This document shows positions 56,184 to 64,000 of a DNA stretch of 64,000 bases, piece by piece. The stretch is from Zopfochytrium polystomum (taxonomy: Eukaryota > Chytridiomycota > Chytridiomycetes > Chytridiales > Chytridiaceae): the NCBI GenBank assembly GCA_025765615.1, contig JAIVFJ010000155.1:1-64000 (forward strand), given 5' to 3'. How positions within the stretch are numbered: position 1 is the first letter of the stretch; each line of letters begins with the position of its first letter. The notes beneath the pieces are model-generated. The model had not been told where the DNA came from. It made no database searches and worked only from the letters and a program-made list of their open reading frames with translations. A program made the position numbers and the translations under genes.

Positions 56184-57071
56184 TCACTTTGCCTTCGTGG
56201 CCATCTGCTTTGCAATGGCGGCAACAAACGAGTCGAGGGTGTAGGACAGGCCCTTGTTGACCACCCACGGCGACATGGTCCCGCGCAGGTCTGAGCGAAT
56301 CATGTAATACACCTTGGCCTGCGAGCCGTCGCCGATGCTTTCGCACATGAAGCCTTTCGTTGGGTGGTGCGTGTATGAGTGTCGGAATAGCACGTCCTCA
56401 CACTAACTCTGTCCAGCTAAAAACTCACCGCTTACAAAATTGTACCCCCTCACGACCCCCCTCCGACTCCGGCAACAGCTTCTTGCCAACCCCTTCCTCT
56501 ACCGCCTGCCACGCCGAGTAGTACCGCCCCTTCCCCTCGTTCCTCACAACAATCCGAAAATCCACGTACTCCCTCGCCGCAATCATCCCGCCCAGCACCG
56601 CTGCGGACCGCGACGTCATCAGGCCGCCATAGTACACCTCGTCTTCGGCGCTGGAGTCGTCGTCGGCGACCGGCAGCTCGTCGATGCGCAGAAGCTCGGC
56701 CCAGAGGGTGACCATCTTGTCCCAGGAGGTGCGGTTGGGGATGTCGCCGCAAAAGTCAAAGATGGCGGAAGCACGGTGAGGGAGGGTTGCGATGACGATG
56801 TACTGGTCCCAGGATGACGAGGGGAAGGAGCGCTTTTTGATCGTTTTGCCGGACTGGGAGGGAAGGTGGGGAGGGGAGTGGCGGATGGGATCGTGAGGAT
56901 TCAAACCAGCCGCCAACGCATTTGTGTGAGGACAAAGCGCCCTACCGATGAGGACACTGTGGACCAGGCGGGCGTCTCGAGAGTGTCGATCAGGGCCAGG
57001 AAGTCTCGCTTAAGTTGTGGGGCGTGGGCGGCGATCCCATGCAGTGTGGCGGCGTCGACGTCTTGGAGCAT
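56184..57071 (-). CDS. START-domain lipid-binding protein
   Basis: StAR-related lipid-transfer domains bind a sterol, phospholipid or ceramide in a hydrophobic cavity. Exon 1 (57071-56946) encodes MLQDVDAATLHGIAAHAPQL and on to TVSSS. A 92-bp intron (GTAGGG...CCCAG) joins it in phase to exon 2 (from 56853): SGKTIKKRSFPSSSWDQY, IFDFCGDIPNRTSWDKM, and RIVVRNEGKGRYYSAWQAVE. The last exon gives RHSYTHHPTKGFMCESIG, AKVYYMIRSDLRGTMSPWVVN (the START C-terminal helix region), and ends at 56184-56186. The second intron (near 56400-56430, GTGAGT) could not be joined in register, so one base may be wrong or the boundary differs. The ligand cannot be told from sequence. Confidence 0.7.
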
Positions 57072-57330
57072 GATCGGGCGGCAAGTGATTCGTGAGGGAT
57101 TTGGTTTGACAAGAAAAGTACCATCCGCCCACTACACTGCATGTGCTGACTGTTAATCTTATTAAGAATCTTGGCGTCTGGCAACAGAAAAAAAGTGTGC
57201 GGACAACCGGAAGGTACAACCAAGAGGGGACAAAAAAAAAGGGATAAGAGGACGCGGAAACGAAAGTCATAGAACAAAGCAAAGGCCAAGTGGATATCCT
57301 TGGTTGTTGGCAGGCCGACAGCGCGATAAG

Positions 57331-58517
57331 TCAAATATAGCCGTGTCTGAAGAGAATCTCCACGACCGCGGCCTGCCCGTCGTACGACATGATCTCATGA
57401 GACGACATTGGCCCACCGACCGCCGATACAATCTTGAGCATCATCTTGCCCATCTTCGCCGCAAACTTTGACGTCGAATAGTGCCTCCTGCCGTGGGTGC
57501 GCACCGCCTCTGCGATCCGTGCGACGCGGTGGTGACGCAACTCCTGGTACAGGCGGAACGCCTTGCGCGGGTCGCTGGGCATCCTGTTGATGAGGGCGGC
57601 GACGACCTCGGCGTCCTCGAGCACGACGTTGCTGACGTGGCCGAGGAACGGCGGCATGACGTGCTTTGCGCATCCGAACATGACGCAGTTGCCGCGGTAC
57701 CACTGCGGGAGGAGTTCCATGTCGTAGATAGTTGTCGGGAAGATCTCTCGCGCGCCGCGGATCAACGCGCGCTTCTGGTACAGGTCGAACCACGGCTGCC
57801 AGCTGTCATGGGAGACGATCTCGGATGGTTTGAGCTCCATCACTAGCCACTTGATCTGTCTGTCTGATGTGCGGTATAGGAGGCAAGATTTGGCGTTTGC
57901 GTTGTCGGTGTAGTAGTGCAGGGCGTGGGACTCCCAGGCGACGCCCGAGGCTGGGTCCAGGTCTGTGATGCCGTAGTAGCCGATGAATCCGATTGGAGAG
58001 GGGTTGCGGTTGGGAAAAGCACCTTGCGCACCCCCGAGTGGATGCCGTCGGCGCCGATGAGTATGTCGCCGTACGCGACCGTGCCGTCTTTGAACTTTGC
58101 TTTGACGCCGAGGCTGCCGGGGATGGGCGGCTCCTCAATGTCGACGAGCATCTTGTCCGTGTGGACGTAGACGCCCTCCTTTGCTAGTGCGTTAGTCAGG
58201 ATGCGGATCAGGGCTGTCCGCTTGATGGTGACGGTAAAGAGGTCGGCGCCGTTGCCGGCGGTCGGGAATGCGGCGACGAGGTTGCCGGCGAAGTCGCGGA
58301 TCTCGTGGCGGTCGCAGTGGTTGCCCTCGCGGACAACGTCTTCGAGCAGGCCGAGGTGCTTGATGGCGCGCATGCCGTTCTCAGCGAGGTAGGCTGCGGG
58401 CGGCACGTCGGTGAAGTCCAGGGCGCGGTCGTAGACCTCGACGTCGTGGCCGGCACGGCGGAGAGCAAGGGCGACGGCGGGCCCGCCGATGCCGGCGCCG
58501 ATGACCAGAATCCGCAT
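57331..58517 (-). CDS. Class A FAD-dependent monooxygenase, copy 1, one frameshift
   Basis: Aromatic-ring/epoxidase-type flavoprotein hydroxylase (p-hydroxybenzoate hydroxylase fold). ATG 58517 opens with the Rossmann motif MRILVIGAGIGGPAVALALR. Then come VHTDKMLVDIE, the DG motif GDILIGADGIHSGVRK (about 58060), and the second FAD motif variant MFGCAKHVMPPFLGHVSNVV with EDAEVVAALI. It ends ..YDGQAAVVEILFRHGYI at TAG/TGA 57331. At about 58012-58018 (GGGAAAA on the plus strand) one base is missing; with it, FIGYYGITDLD is in frame. About 395 residues. The substrate is unknown. It is closely related to copy 2 (61166-62402) but lacks a stretch of about 15 residues in the linker near 57780. Confidence 0.82.
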
Positions 58518-58519
58518 TG

Positions 58520-58640
58520 ATTGGCGGCTGTGGTGTGGGTGTTTTTTCTTTTTTTGTTTTTTATTTTTTTTTAAATTTTTTTTTTTTGGTTTTGCCTTTT
58601 ACTTTTTCCTTTTTTCTTATCCAAGGCCGAGTTCGATCCC
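58520..58640. promoter_or_regulatory. T-rich block upstream of monooxygenase copy 1
   Basis: Poly-T runs (A-rich on the coding strand) directly upstream of the ATG. A matching T-rich block lies upstream of copy 2 (62590-62665), so both duplicates seem to have kept this promoter feature. Confidence 0.4.
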
Positions 58641-59610
58641 AAAGGCGGTTGCTTCCTGTTGCTTGCTGCTGTCATTTGTCTCTTCATTCATGCCAACAGT
58701 GGAGCCTATTGGTTCGGTTCCCAGGTCTGGCTATTGTTTGTCTCTTTAATTTCTCCGTGTGATTGTTTTTGCTTCTTTTTCTCTCCTGACGACGGTGAGT
58801 ACGTACGTCCAAGCTACCAAACTGTCCAACAATTTAGTTGATTGGATGGATGTTGTTGTTGTTGTTGTTGTTGGGATCGGGATCGCAAGCTGGGCAAATT
58901 CGTCGACAACCTGTGTGTCTGTCTGTCTGTTTGACTGTGCCCATTCTGTCCTTTTCAGCGAAGCTCTGGTAGCTTTGGCTGGTCCGATAAGAGGTGCGCG
59001 GAAGAGGGTTACGGTTTGAGGTGGCTCCCTGGTCGTTCGTCCCAGACAAGAGCAACCTCGATACCAGCGGGGCTTGATCCGAGGCAGAGTTCGGGTCGAC
59101 GTCACCATCACGGCTTGGCGGGAGATGTTACCGCAACGGAGAGCGTTCTGCGGTCAAGCGGGCCGCGTCGAACAGCTGGGCTCTGGAAGAATACGAGATG
59201 AAAACAGAGAAGGAGCTTGGCAAGAAGTCCTGAGCCTGGAGGCAACGGGCTCCTCCCACTCTGTGAATAAAAACCCACCGATATAAGAGAAACTGGAATC
59301 AGGCGAAAACCCCCGTCGACGACACGGAACCCTTTTTTCAAACACGTGGCCTTCGTCAGTAGCAGTCCGTCGTAGTTCCATCGTGCAGCAAGACAGCGCC
59401 GACAACCAAATTTGGCGCTAGGCGGCACGTGGAAGTTACCCCAAATAGAGCAATACCTGACCGCGTGGAACAAGAAACAGCTCATTTCCCAGCCGTTGTG
59501 GCACCCACCTTGTGACCAAACCGGAGGGAGGGAAGAGAGAGTGTGCGCATTGGGGAAAAAAACGTCGAAAGAGAAGATTAAAGAAAATAGCCAAGCAACG
59601 ACACGCCACA

Positions 59611-59617
59611 ACTATAA
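59611..59617 (+). promoter_or_regulatory. TATA-like box of the secreted peptide gene
   Basis: CTATAAAG about 50 bp upstream of the ATG at 59662, in an otherwise GC-rich setting. Confidence 0.4.
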
Positions 59618-59661
59618 AGCCACGTGCAAATCGCCGGCCGCCTTGTAACCCAAAGAAAAAA

Positions 59662-59949
59662 ATGAACAAGAAGATCTCTTTCCTCATTGCCGCTTTCATG
59701 GTGGCTCTCATGGCCAGCACCAGTGCAACCCACGCCAGTCCACTGGGGGAAGGTGAGGAGTTTCGAAGAATGCGAGCGATCCCCACCACCAAGGGGAGTG
59801 TGGGGGACGAGCGATGGCGTATTCCTTTTGACTTTACCCATTTTCCATCTCCGCCCTCAGCCGCACCTGGAGCAGAAGTATGCTGCTGCTACAATGAAGA
59901 CCGTGGAAATAAGTGTGTGGGCAGATCAAAGTACTGCTGTGATGTTTAA
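59662..59949 (+). CDS. Small secreted cysteine-rich peptide
   Basis: Exons 59662-59752 and 59861-59949, joined across a 108-bp intron (GTGAGG...CTCAG), give 59 residues. Residues 1 to about 25 form a clear signal peptide (MNKKISFLIAAFMVALMAST). The mature part of about 34 residues has six Cys arranged CCC-x8-C-x6-CC. Six cysteines suggest three disulfides and a compact secreted fold, as in fungal effectors and defence peptides. I do not recognise the family, and no activity can be assigned. It lies between the two related FAD monooxygenases and is transcribed away from copy 1. A decayed relative of exon 2 is at 60690-60800. Confidence 0.7.
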   Translation: MNKKISFLIAAFMVALMASTSATHASPLGEGEEFRRMRAIPTTKGSVGDERWRIPFDFTHFPSPPSAAPGAEVCCCYNEDRGNKCVGRSKYCCDV

Positions 59950-60364
59950 CGACGGGTACGACTCCCATCTCCCAATCCCTCTATTCATTTAACACACTAA
60001 TAAGTCTGTTTTGCAGAACAGGAATCCTCATCAAGATTGTGCATCCCACTTTCGCCTCTGCCCCCCATCTCTTCTGAGTCTGTTTGTCGGCTGGCATTTC
60101 TCCCCCATGAAGTCTTTTTGCTGGCCTAACCAGCCGCCAATCCTTGTCCCACGTTAATCGCATGTAATGTTTGAGTCTCATAACAAAGCCACCAACGACG
60201 ACACGCGCCAAACATCAACTCTTCTCAAACCGTGAAGGGGGAGGAGCGAAGAGACGAGGTCAAAGCCACAATTTGTCATCAAGACAGGGACCTCATCCTT
60301 CTCAGCGCGACCGAGCCCAGTGCGGCGGCTGGTGGGATATTTCAAACGAGACAGACAAAGACTT

Positions 60365-60479
60365 TTGTGGCTGGTTTGACGGAGAGCAAGACAGGCGCAG
60401 GGTCGCCGAACTTGGCGCAGTGACAGGCATGTGCGACGCCTGTTCGACCGAGTGCTGCGCGCACCAACTTTGTAAATAG
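60365..60479 (+). CDS. Possible second cysteine-rich exon
   Basis: The frame ending at TAG 60477-60479 has the pattern C-x2-C-x3-CC-x4-C in its last 16 residues and one more Cys upstream (DFCGWF). No start or signal peptide could be placed. It may be a last exon of another small secreted protein, or chance. Confidence 0.3.
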
Positions 60480-60689
60480 GACCAAAAGCAGAGGCATTGG
60501 CGTCCCTCAATCAGTCATGTGATAGAAAACCTTCCGCCAAAACAGGAGCCAACGCACCATAAAAAGCATAAAACAACAATAATGAACGGCGAGTGCTAAT
60601 GCAACTCCTTCGGGTGATTAAGGTGAGCTCTCCGGATCCGGGCGCGCGTTGATCTCATTGTCTGACCCTGATTTTCCGGATTTTCGTCG

Positions 60690-60800
60690 CCACTCTCAGC
60701 TGCTGGAGAAACATGCTGCTGCTTCGTCGATGACCGTGGGCTCCAAGATGTGTCGCCAAGTCGAAGACGTGCTGCGACATTCAATCAAGAAAGGTGTCCA
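60690..60800 (+). pseudogene. Decayed copy of the cysteine-rich peptide exon 2
   Basis: After a CTCTCAG acceptor like that of the intact gene (60694-60700) comes AAGE, then TCCCF and VDDRG, which matches the intact exon's CCC..DRG pattern. The downstream Cys residues appear only in other frames. Upstream, ATGAAC at about 60581 is followed by a quick stop, so no signal peptide remains. Confidence 0.5.
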
Positions 60801-61165
60801 CTCATAGGCAGGGGGTGTGCAGGATTTCCTCCGGCGTTCTCTTTCACCGTAACCGGAAAGAGAGAGTGGCAGAATCATCTAGTCTGATAAATGAGGTCGC
60901 CCGGAAAGAACAGGGTTTCTTTCCCCCGAACGAGGCTGTTTGAGGTTCTATCAACAAACCTCAGCCGGTTGCATCACTGCAAGCACTTATTTCCTTTCAA
61001 GACAGGAAAGCCACGGCGCTCACTCAACGTCTCCCGCTTAAACCTTGCGTGGCTATTGGTTCACGTCAATCGTCAATTTGACACTGGTTGATAGACAAAA
61101 GGAAGCAAAGAGGCTCATATATAAATCGCCGTGAAAAAGCCAACAACATGAAATCAGGAAGAATG

Positions 61166-62402
61166 CTACAGGTATCCATGTCGAAGAAGAATGTCCGCCA
61201 CCGCCGCCTGTCCGTCGTACGCCATGATCTCGTCGGACGACATTGGCCCACCGACGGCCGACACAATTTTCAACACCAGCTTGCCCACCGTCGCGGCAAA
61301 CGGCGACGTCGCATAGTGCCGCTTGGCGTGCGTGCGCACAGCGTCTGCGATTCTCGCGACGCGCTGGTACCCGCGCCTCCTGGTACAAATGAAACGCCCT
61401 CCGTGGGTCTTCTGGGAACCGGTTGAGCAGCGCCGCGAGCACTTCGGCGTCCTCGAACGCGACGCTGTTGACGTGGCCAAGGAAAGGCGGCATCGCGTGC
61501 TTTGCGCCGCCGATCAGCACGCAGTTGCCCCGCCACCACTGCGGCAGCACCTCCAGGTCGTAGATCGTCGTCGGCACAATCTCCTTTGAAGCCCGTATGA
61601 GGGGCTGGAACGACTCGGGCATCCCCCACCGCCGCACCATGTCTGCGATGGCGTTGCGTCTCTCGTAAAGATCAAACAGCGGCCGCCAACCGTCGTGCGA
61701 GATCTCGTCAGGCCGCATCTCCATCACGAACCAGAACAGCTGCGTTTCCGAGACACGGTAGACCATGCCGGATTTGGCGTTTGCGTTGTCTGTGTAGTAG
61801 TGAACGTTCCCCGACGGCCAGGCGTCGCCCACAGAGTGGTCGAGATCGGTGATGCCGTAATGGCCGATAAAGCCCACCCTGATCGGGGTGTGGCGGGGAA
61901 AGAGCGTCTTTCGCACGCCAGAGTGCACCCCGTCGGCACCGATGAGGATGTCTCCGTACGCGACGGTGCCGTCCTTGAACTTTGCCTTGACGCCCAGGGC
62001 GGCGTCGCCGGGCGGCTGCTCAATATCAACGAGAAACTTGTCGGTGTGGACGTACACCCCTTCCATGACGAGCGCGTTTGTCAGGATGCGGACCAGCGTG
62101 GACCGCTTGATGGTGACGGTAAACAGGTCGGCGCCGTTGCCGGCGGTCGGGAATGCGGCGACGAGGTTGCCGCGAAAGTCGCGGATCTCGTGGCGGTCGC
62201 AGCGGCTGGCTTCGCGGACGACAGCGTCGAGGAGGCCGAGATGCTTGATGGCGCGCATGCCGTTCTCGGCGAGGTAGGCGGCGTGCGGCACGTCGGGAAA
62301 GTCGATGGGGCGGTCAAAGACCTCGACGTCGTGGCCGGCACGGCGGAGGGCGATGGCGGCGGCCGACCCGGCGATGCCTGCGCCCACGACGAGGATCCGC
62401 AT
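61166..62402 (-). CDS. Class A FAD-dependent monooxygenase, copy 2, one frameshift
   Basis: Same family as copy 1. From the ATG at 62402 (the frame is open to a TTG at 62423) it reads MRILVVGAGIAGSAAAIALR, RAIKHLGLLDAVV, then GDILIGADGVHSGVRKTLFP (DG motif), FIGHYGITDLDHSVGDAW, YDLEVLPQWWRGNCVLIGGA, KHAMPPFLGHVNSVAFEDAE and AFHLYQEAR. One base must be dropped from CCC at 61370-61372. The frame then continues RVARIADAVRTHAKRHYAT and ends GGPMSSDEIMAYDG..LLRHGYL at TAG 61166-61168. About 411 residues. All FAD-binding motifs are intact. The substrate is unknown; the neighbouring Cys-rich peptide genes are a possible but unproven link. Confidence 0.85.
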
Positions 62403-63047
62403 GGATGCCTTGAGCCGGTCCAATCAGAGGGGTGGGTGGGTGGTTGGCGGTTAAGTTTTGCGAGTGCGGTTTTCATTTTCTGTTTTGGGCAAACCGAGCC
62501 GAGCATGCTGCTTGTTTTGGGCAAAAATTGCTGTTTGTCTTGCGTGCGCCACTGCCGCTGTTTCCATGGAAGTTGGGGATTCCGTGACAAGTATTGTTAC
62601 GTTTTTTCTTGTTTTTCTTTTCTTGTCTTTCTTTTTCTGTTTTCTTTTCTTTTTTTTTTTTTTTGCCCTCGCCCATTCACTTTCGGCAAGCTTCGACTTC
62701 CTTTTCCAAGAAGACCCCACGGGATGCCTGTCGTACCTGCAAGAATGATTTAAAGACAAAGCCTTCAATGGATATGGTAGTCCAACACACAGGCAACCTG
62801 TCACTGAATTGAAAGGACAATGAACATTGTGTGGGCCACGTGGAGAGCCACTGACACACTGACAGACAAACTGATGCACACTTTGGTCCCTTAAGTAGAG
62901 CTACTTCGGAAGGAGACAGACAGAGAGAGCGTTTTGAAGAGGAACAGAGAGACAGACGAAGATAGGACTTGTAAACAGTCTACTCTGAGTGAGTGAGTGG
63001 AAGGAGTGAATGAAGTGGAGATCTGTGTTTGTGGGTGGTCCTTCTCC
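62403..63047. other. Upstream flank of monooxygenase copy 2
   Basis: Holds a T-rich block (62590-62665, A-rich on the coding strand) like the one before copy 1, then sequence with GACAGACAGA repeats and no gene. Confidence 0.4.
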
Positions 63048-63248
63048 CCAACTTGGAGAGAAAGAGAAAAAACTCTGTTATGAATTATTGATACATGATG
63101 ATGATATACACACGGTAATAGTTGCTAGGCAAGCGTGACCAGCACAGGGTAAAAACCTCTCCTATATTATCTGCTTGAGCAGAGGAGGAGGAAAACTGTT
63201 GACACTGGGTTTCTGTTCCACTTAATACTGGGAGTATTTGTCATCAAC
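63048..63248 (+). repeat. Repeat family D, third copy
   Basis: About 200 bp matching 21538-21748: CTCCCCAACTTGGAGAGAAA, TGAATTATTGATACATGATG, GCACAGGGTAAAAACC, GCAGAGGAGGAGG and TATTTGTCATCA. Confidence 0.8.
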
Positions 63249-63520
63249 GTAAGCCAGCGCCCAGGTCTGCATTGGCGGTGGCTTGCTCTCCCATGGGCAT
63301 CGTGAGAACGATAACTGACAGTCACAATAGGTTCGGGTCTGTCTTGTGCCTCTTGCTGCTAACCAGTCAGTTCCGACTAACAAAAGCGACAGTGAGACAC
63401 ACAGCCTGTTGACTGCCACTCCCAGAGACAAGGAGATAGACAGACAACCCGTTGACTGCCACTCTTATAGACAGACAGCCTGTTCACTTCCTTCCTTTTT
63501 AGTTTTTACAGTACCACCAA

Positions 63521-63525
63521 AGTGC

Positions 63526-63577
<52 letters not shown>
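63521..63577. repeat. (AG)n microsatellite
   Basis: About 57 bp of AG. Flanking DNA to the window end has CAGACAG-type short repeats and no recognised gene. Confidence 0.9.
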
Positions 63578-63582
<5 letters not shown>

Positions 63583-64000
63583 CACATCCACATGAATTAC
63601 CACTTTACTTCTTGCTGCACTGGCGGCGTCAAACCACCTGCTGTATTTCATCCACTGTGTCTCCGCATTCAACAGTGTCTGGACTTCCACTTCCGCACTT
63701 CAACGTCAATGACATGTAAGAAAGTCGAGACAGAAACTCTGCTTTCATCAACTTATTGGATAAAGAGCCTCTTGCCACTTTAGTCAGCATGGATAAACTA
63801 AAGCTAAAGAAACCACTCCTTGTCTACTTCCAAATTCGCTTGGGAGTAAACTCTCTCTCTTTCTGCCAATCGCCATTGCCATCTGTTGGTCTGATTGTAA
63901 CCGCGGACTCGCCTGCATCAACATGAGGCGATCTCCGTCATCGGTTGCAGTCGGCCGCTGTTTCAGGTAAGAAGGTGGAAAAAAAAAAACAAAAAATAAA

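Noticed and set aside
61695..62753. 352-residue forward ORF
   Set aside because: Antisense shadow of FAD monooxygenase copy 2, which has clear family motifs on the other strand.

Overview
The window reads as nuclear DNA of a fungus. Genes are split by short spliceosomal introns (about 55-110 bp, mostly GT...AG). The mobile DNA includes Ty1/copia and Plavaka/CACTA-like elements. Conserved eukaryotic genes are present: ribosomal protein uS14/RPS29, Arp2/3 subunit ARPC4, uracil-DNA glycosylase and a dehydrodolichyl diphosphate synthase. Retention of Arp2/3 and the 'LQWWKDSGL' ankyrin-like repeat protein suggest a zoosporic, early-diverging fungus (chytrid-like); this is inference only.

Layout. 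0.4-10.8 kb is a gene region: subtilisin-like protease (+), broken ferric-reductase/NADPH-oxidase flavoprotein domain (+), ankyrin-like repeat protein (-) divergent from a three-exon cis-prenyltransferase (+), SAM-dependent methyltransferase (+), and an ABC-transporter relic (+). 11.3-12.7 kb holds an unrecognised spliced gene (-). 14.6-18.0 kb is an intact five-exon Plavaka/CACTA-type transposase (+) whose first intron carries a solo LTR with a heat-shock-element array. 18.8-20.3 kb is a six-exon uracil-DNA glycosylase (+). 21.2-27.8 kb is repeat debris from at least three LTR families, including a deleted copia Pol ORF (-). 28.3-28.9 kb is a small two-exon gene of unknown function. 28.9-33.7 kb shows no convincing gene. 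34.1-49.9 kb is a nested transposon block that appears to split a dead P4-ATPase gene. 53.4-57.1 kb contains RPS29 (+), ARPC4 (+), a dual-specificity phosphatase (-) and a START-domain protein (-). 57.3-62.4 kb has two related FAD monooxygenases (-) enclosing genes for small cysteine-rich peptides (+). The rest is repeats and microsatellites.

The most striking structure is the nest. A decayed transposon is interrupted by a reverse-oriented solo LTR (target duplication CTCTG). That LTR is interrupted by a tRNA-derived SINE (15-bp target duplication). The SINE is interrupted by a full-length copia element (target duplication CAACA) with 1245-bp LTRs and an open 1752-residue polyprotein. I saw only one difference between its LTRs, so the last insertion is very recent.

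Several host genes (protease, methyltransferase, ARPC4, phosphatase, both monooxygenases) need one-base corrections, mostly in homopolymer runs, to read through. The copia and Plavaka ORFs do not. This pattern fits residual sequencing error that is averaged out in multicopy repeats better than six independent pseudogenes, but only raw reads can decide. The track's ORF starts include TTG, CTG and GTG; starts given here are ATG unless stated.
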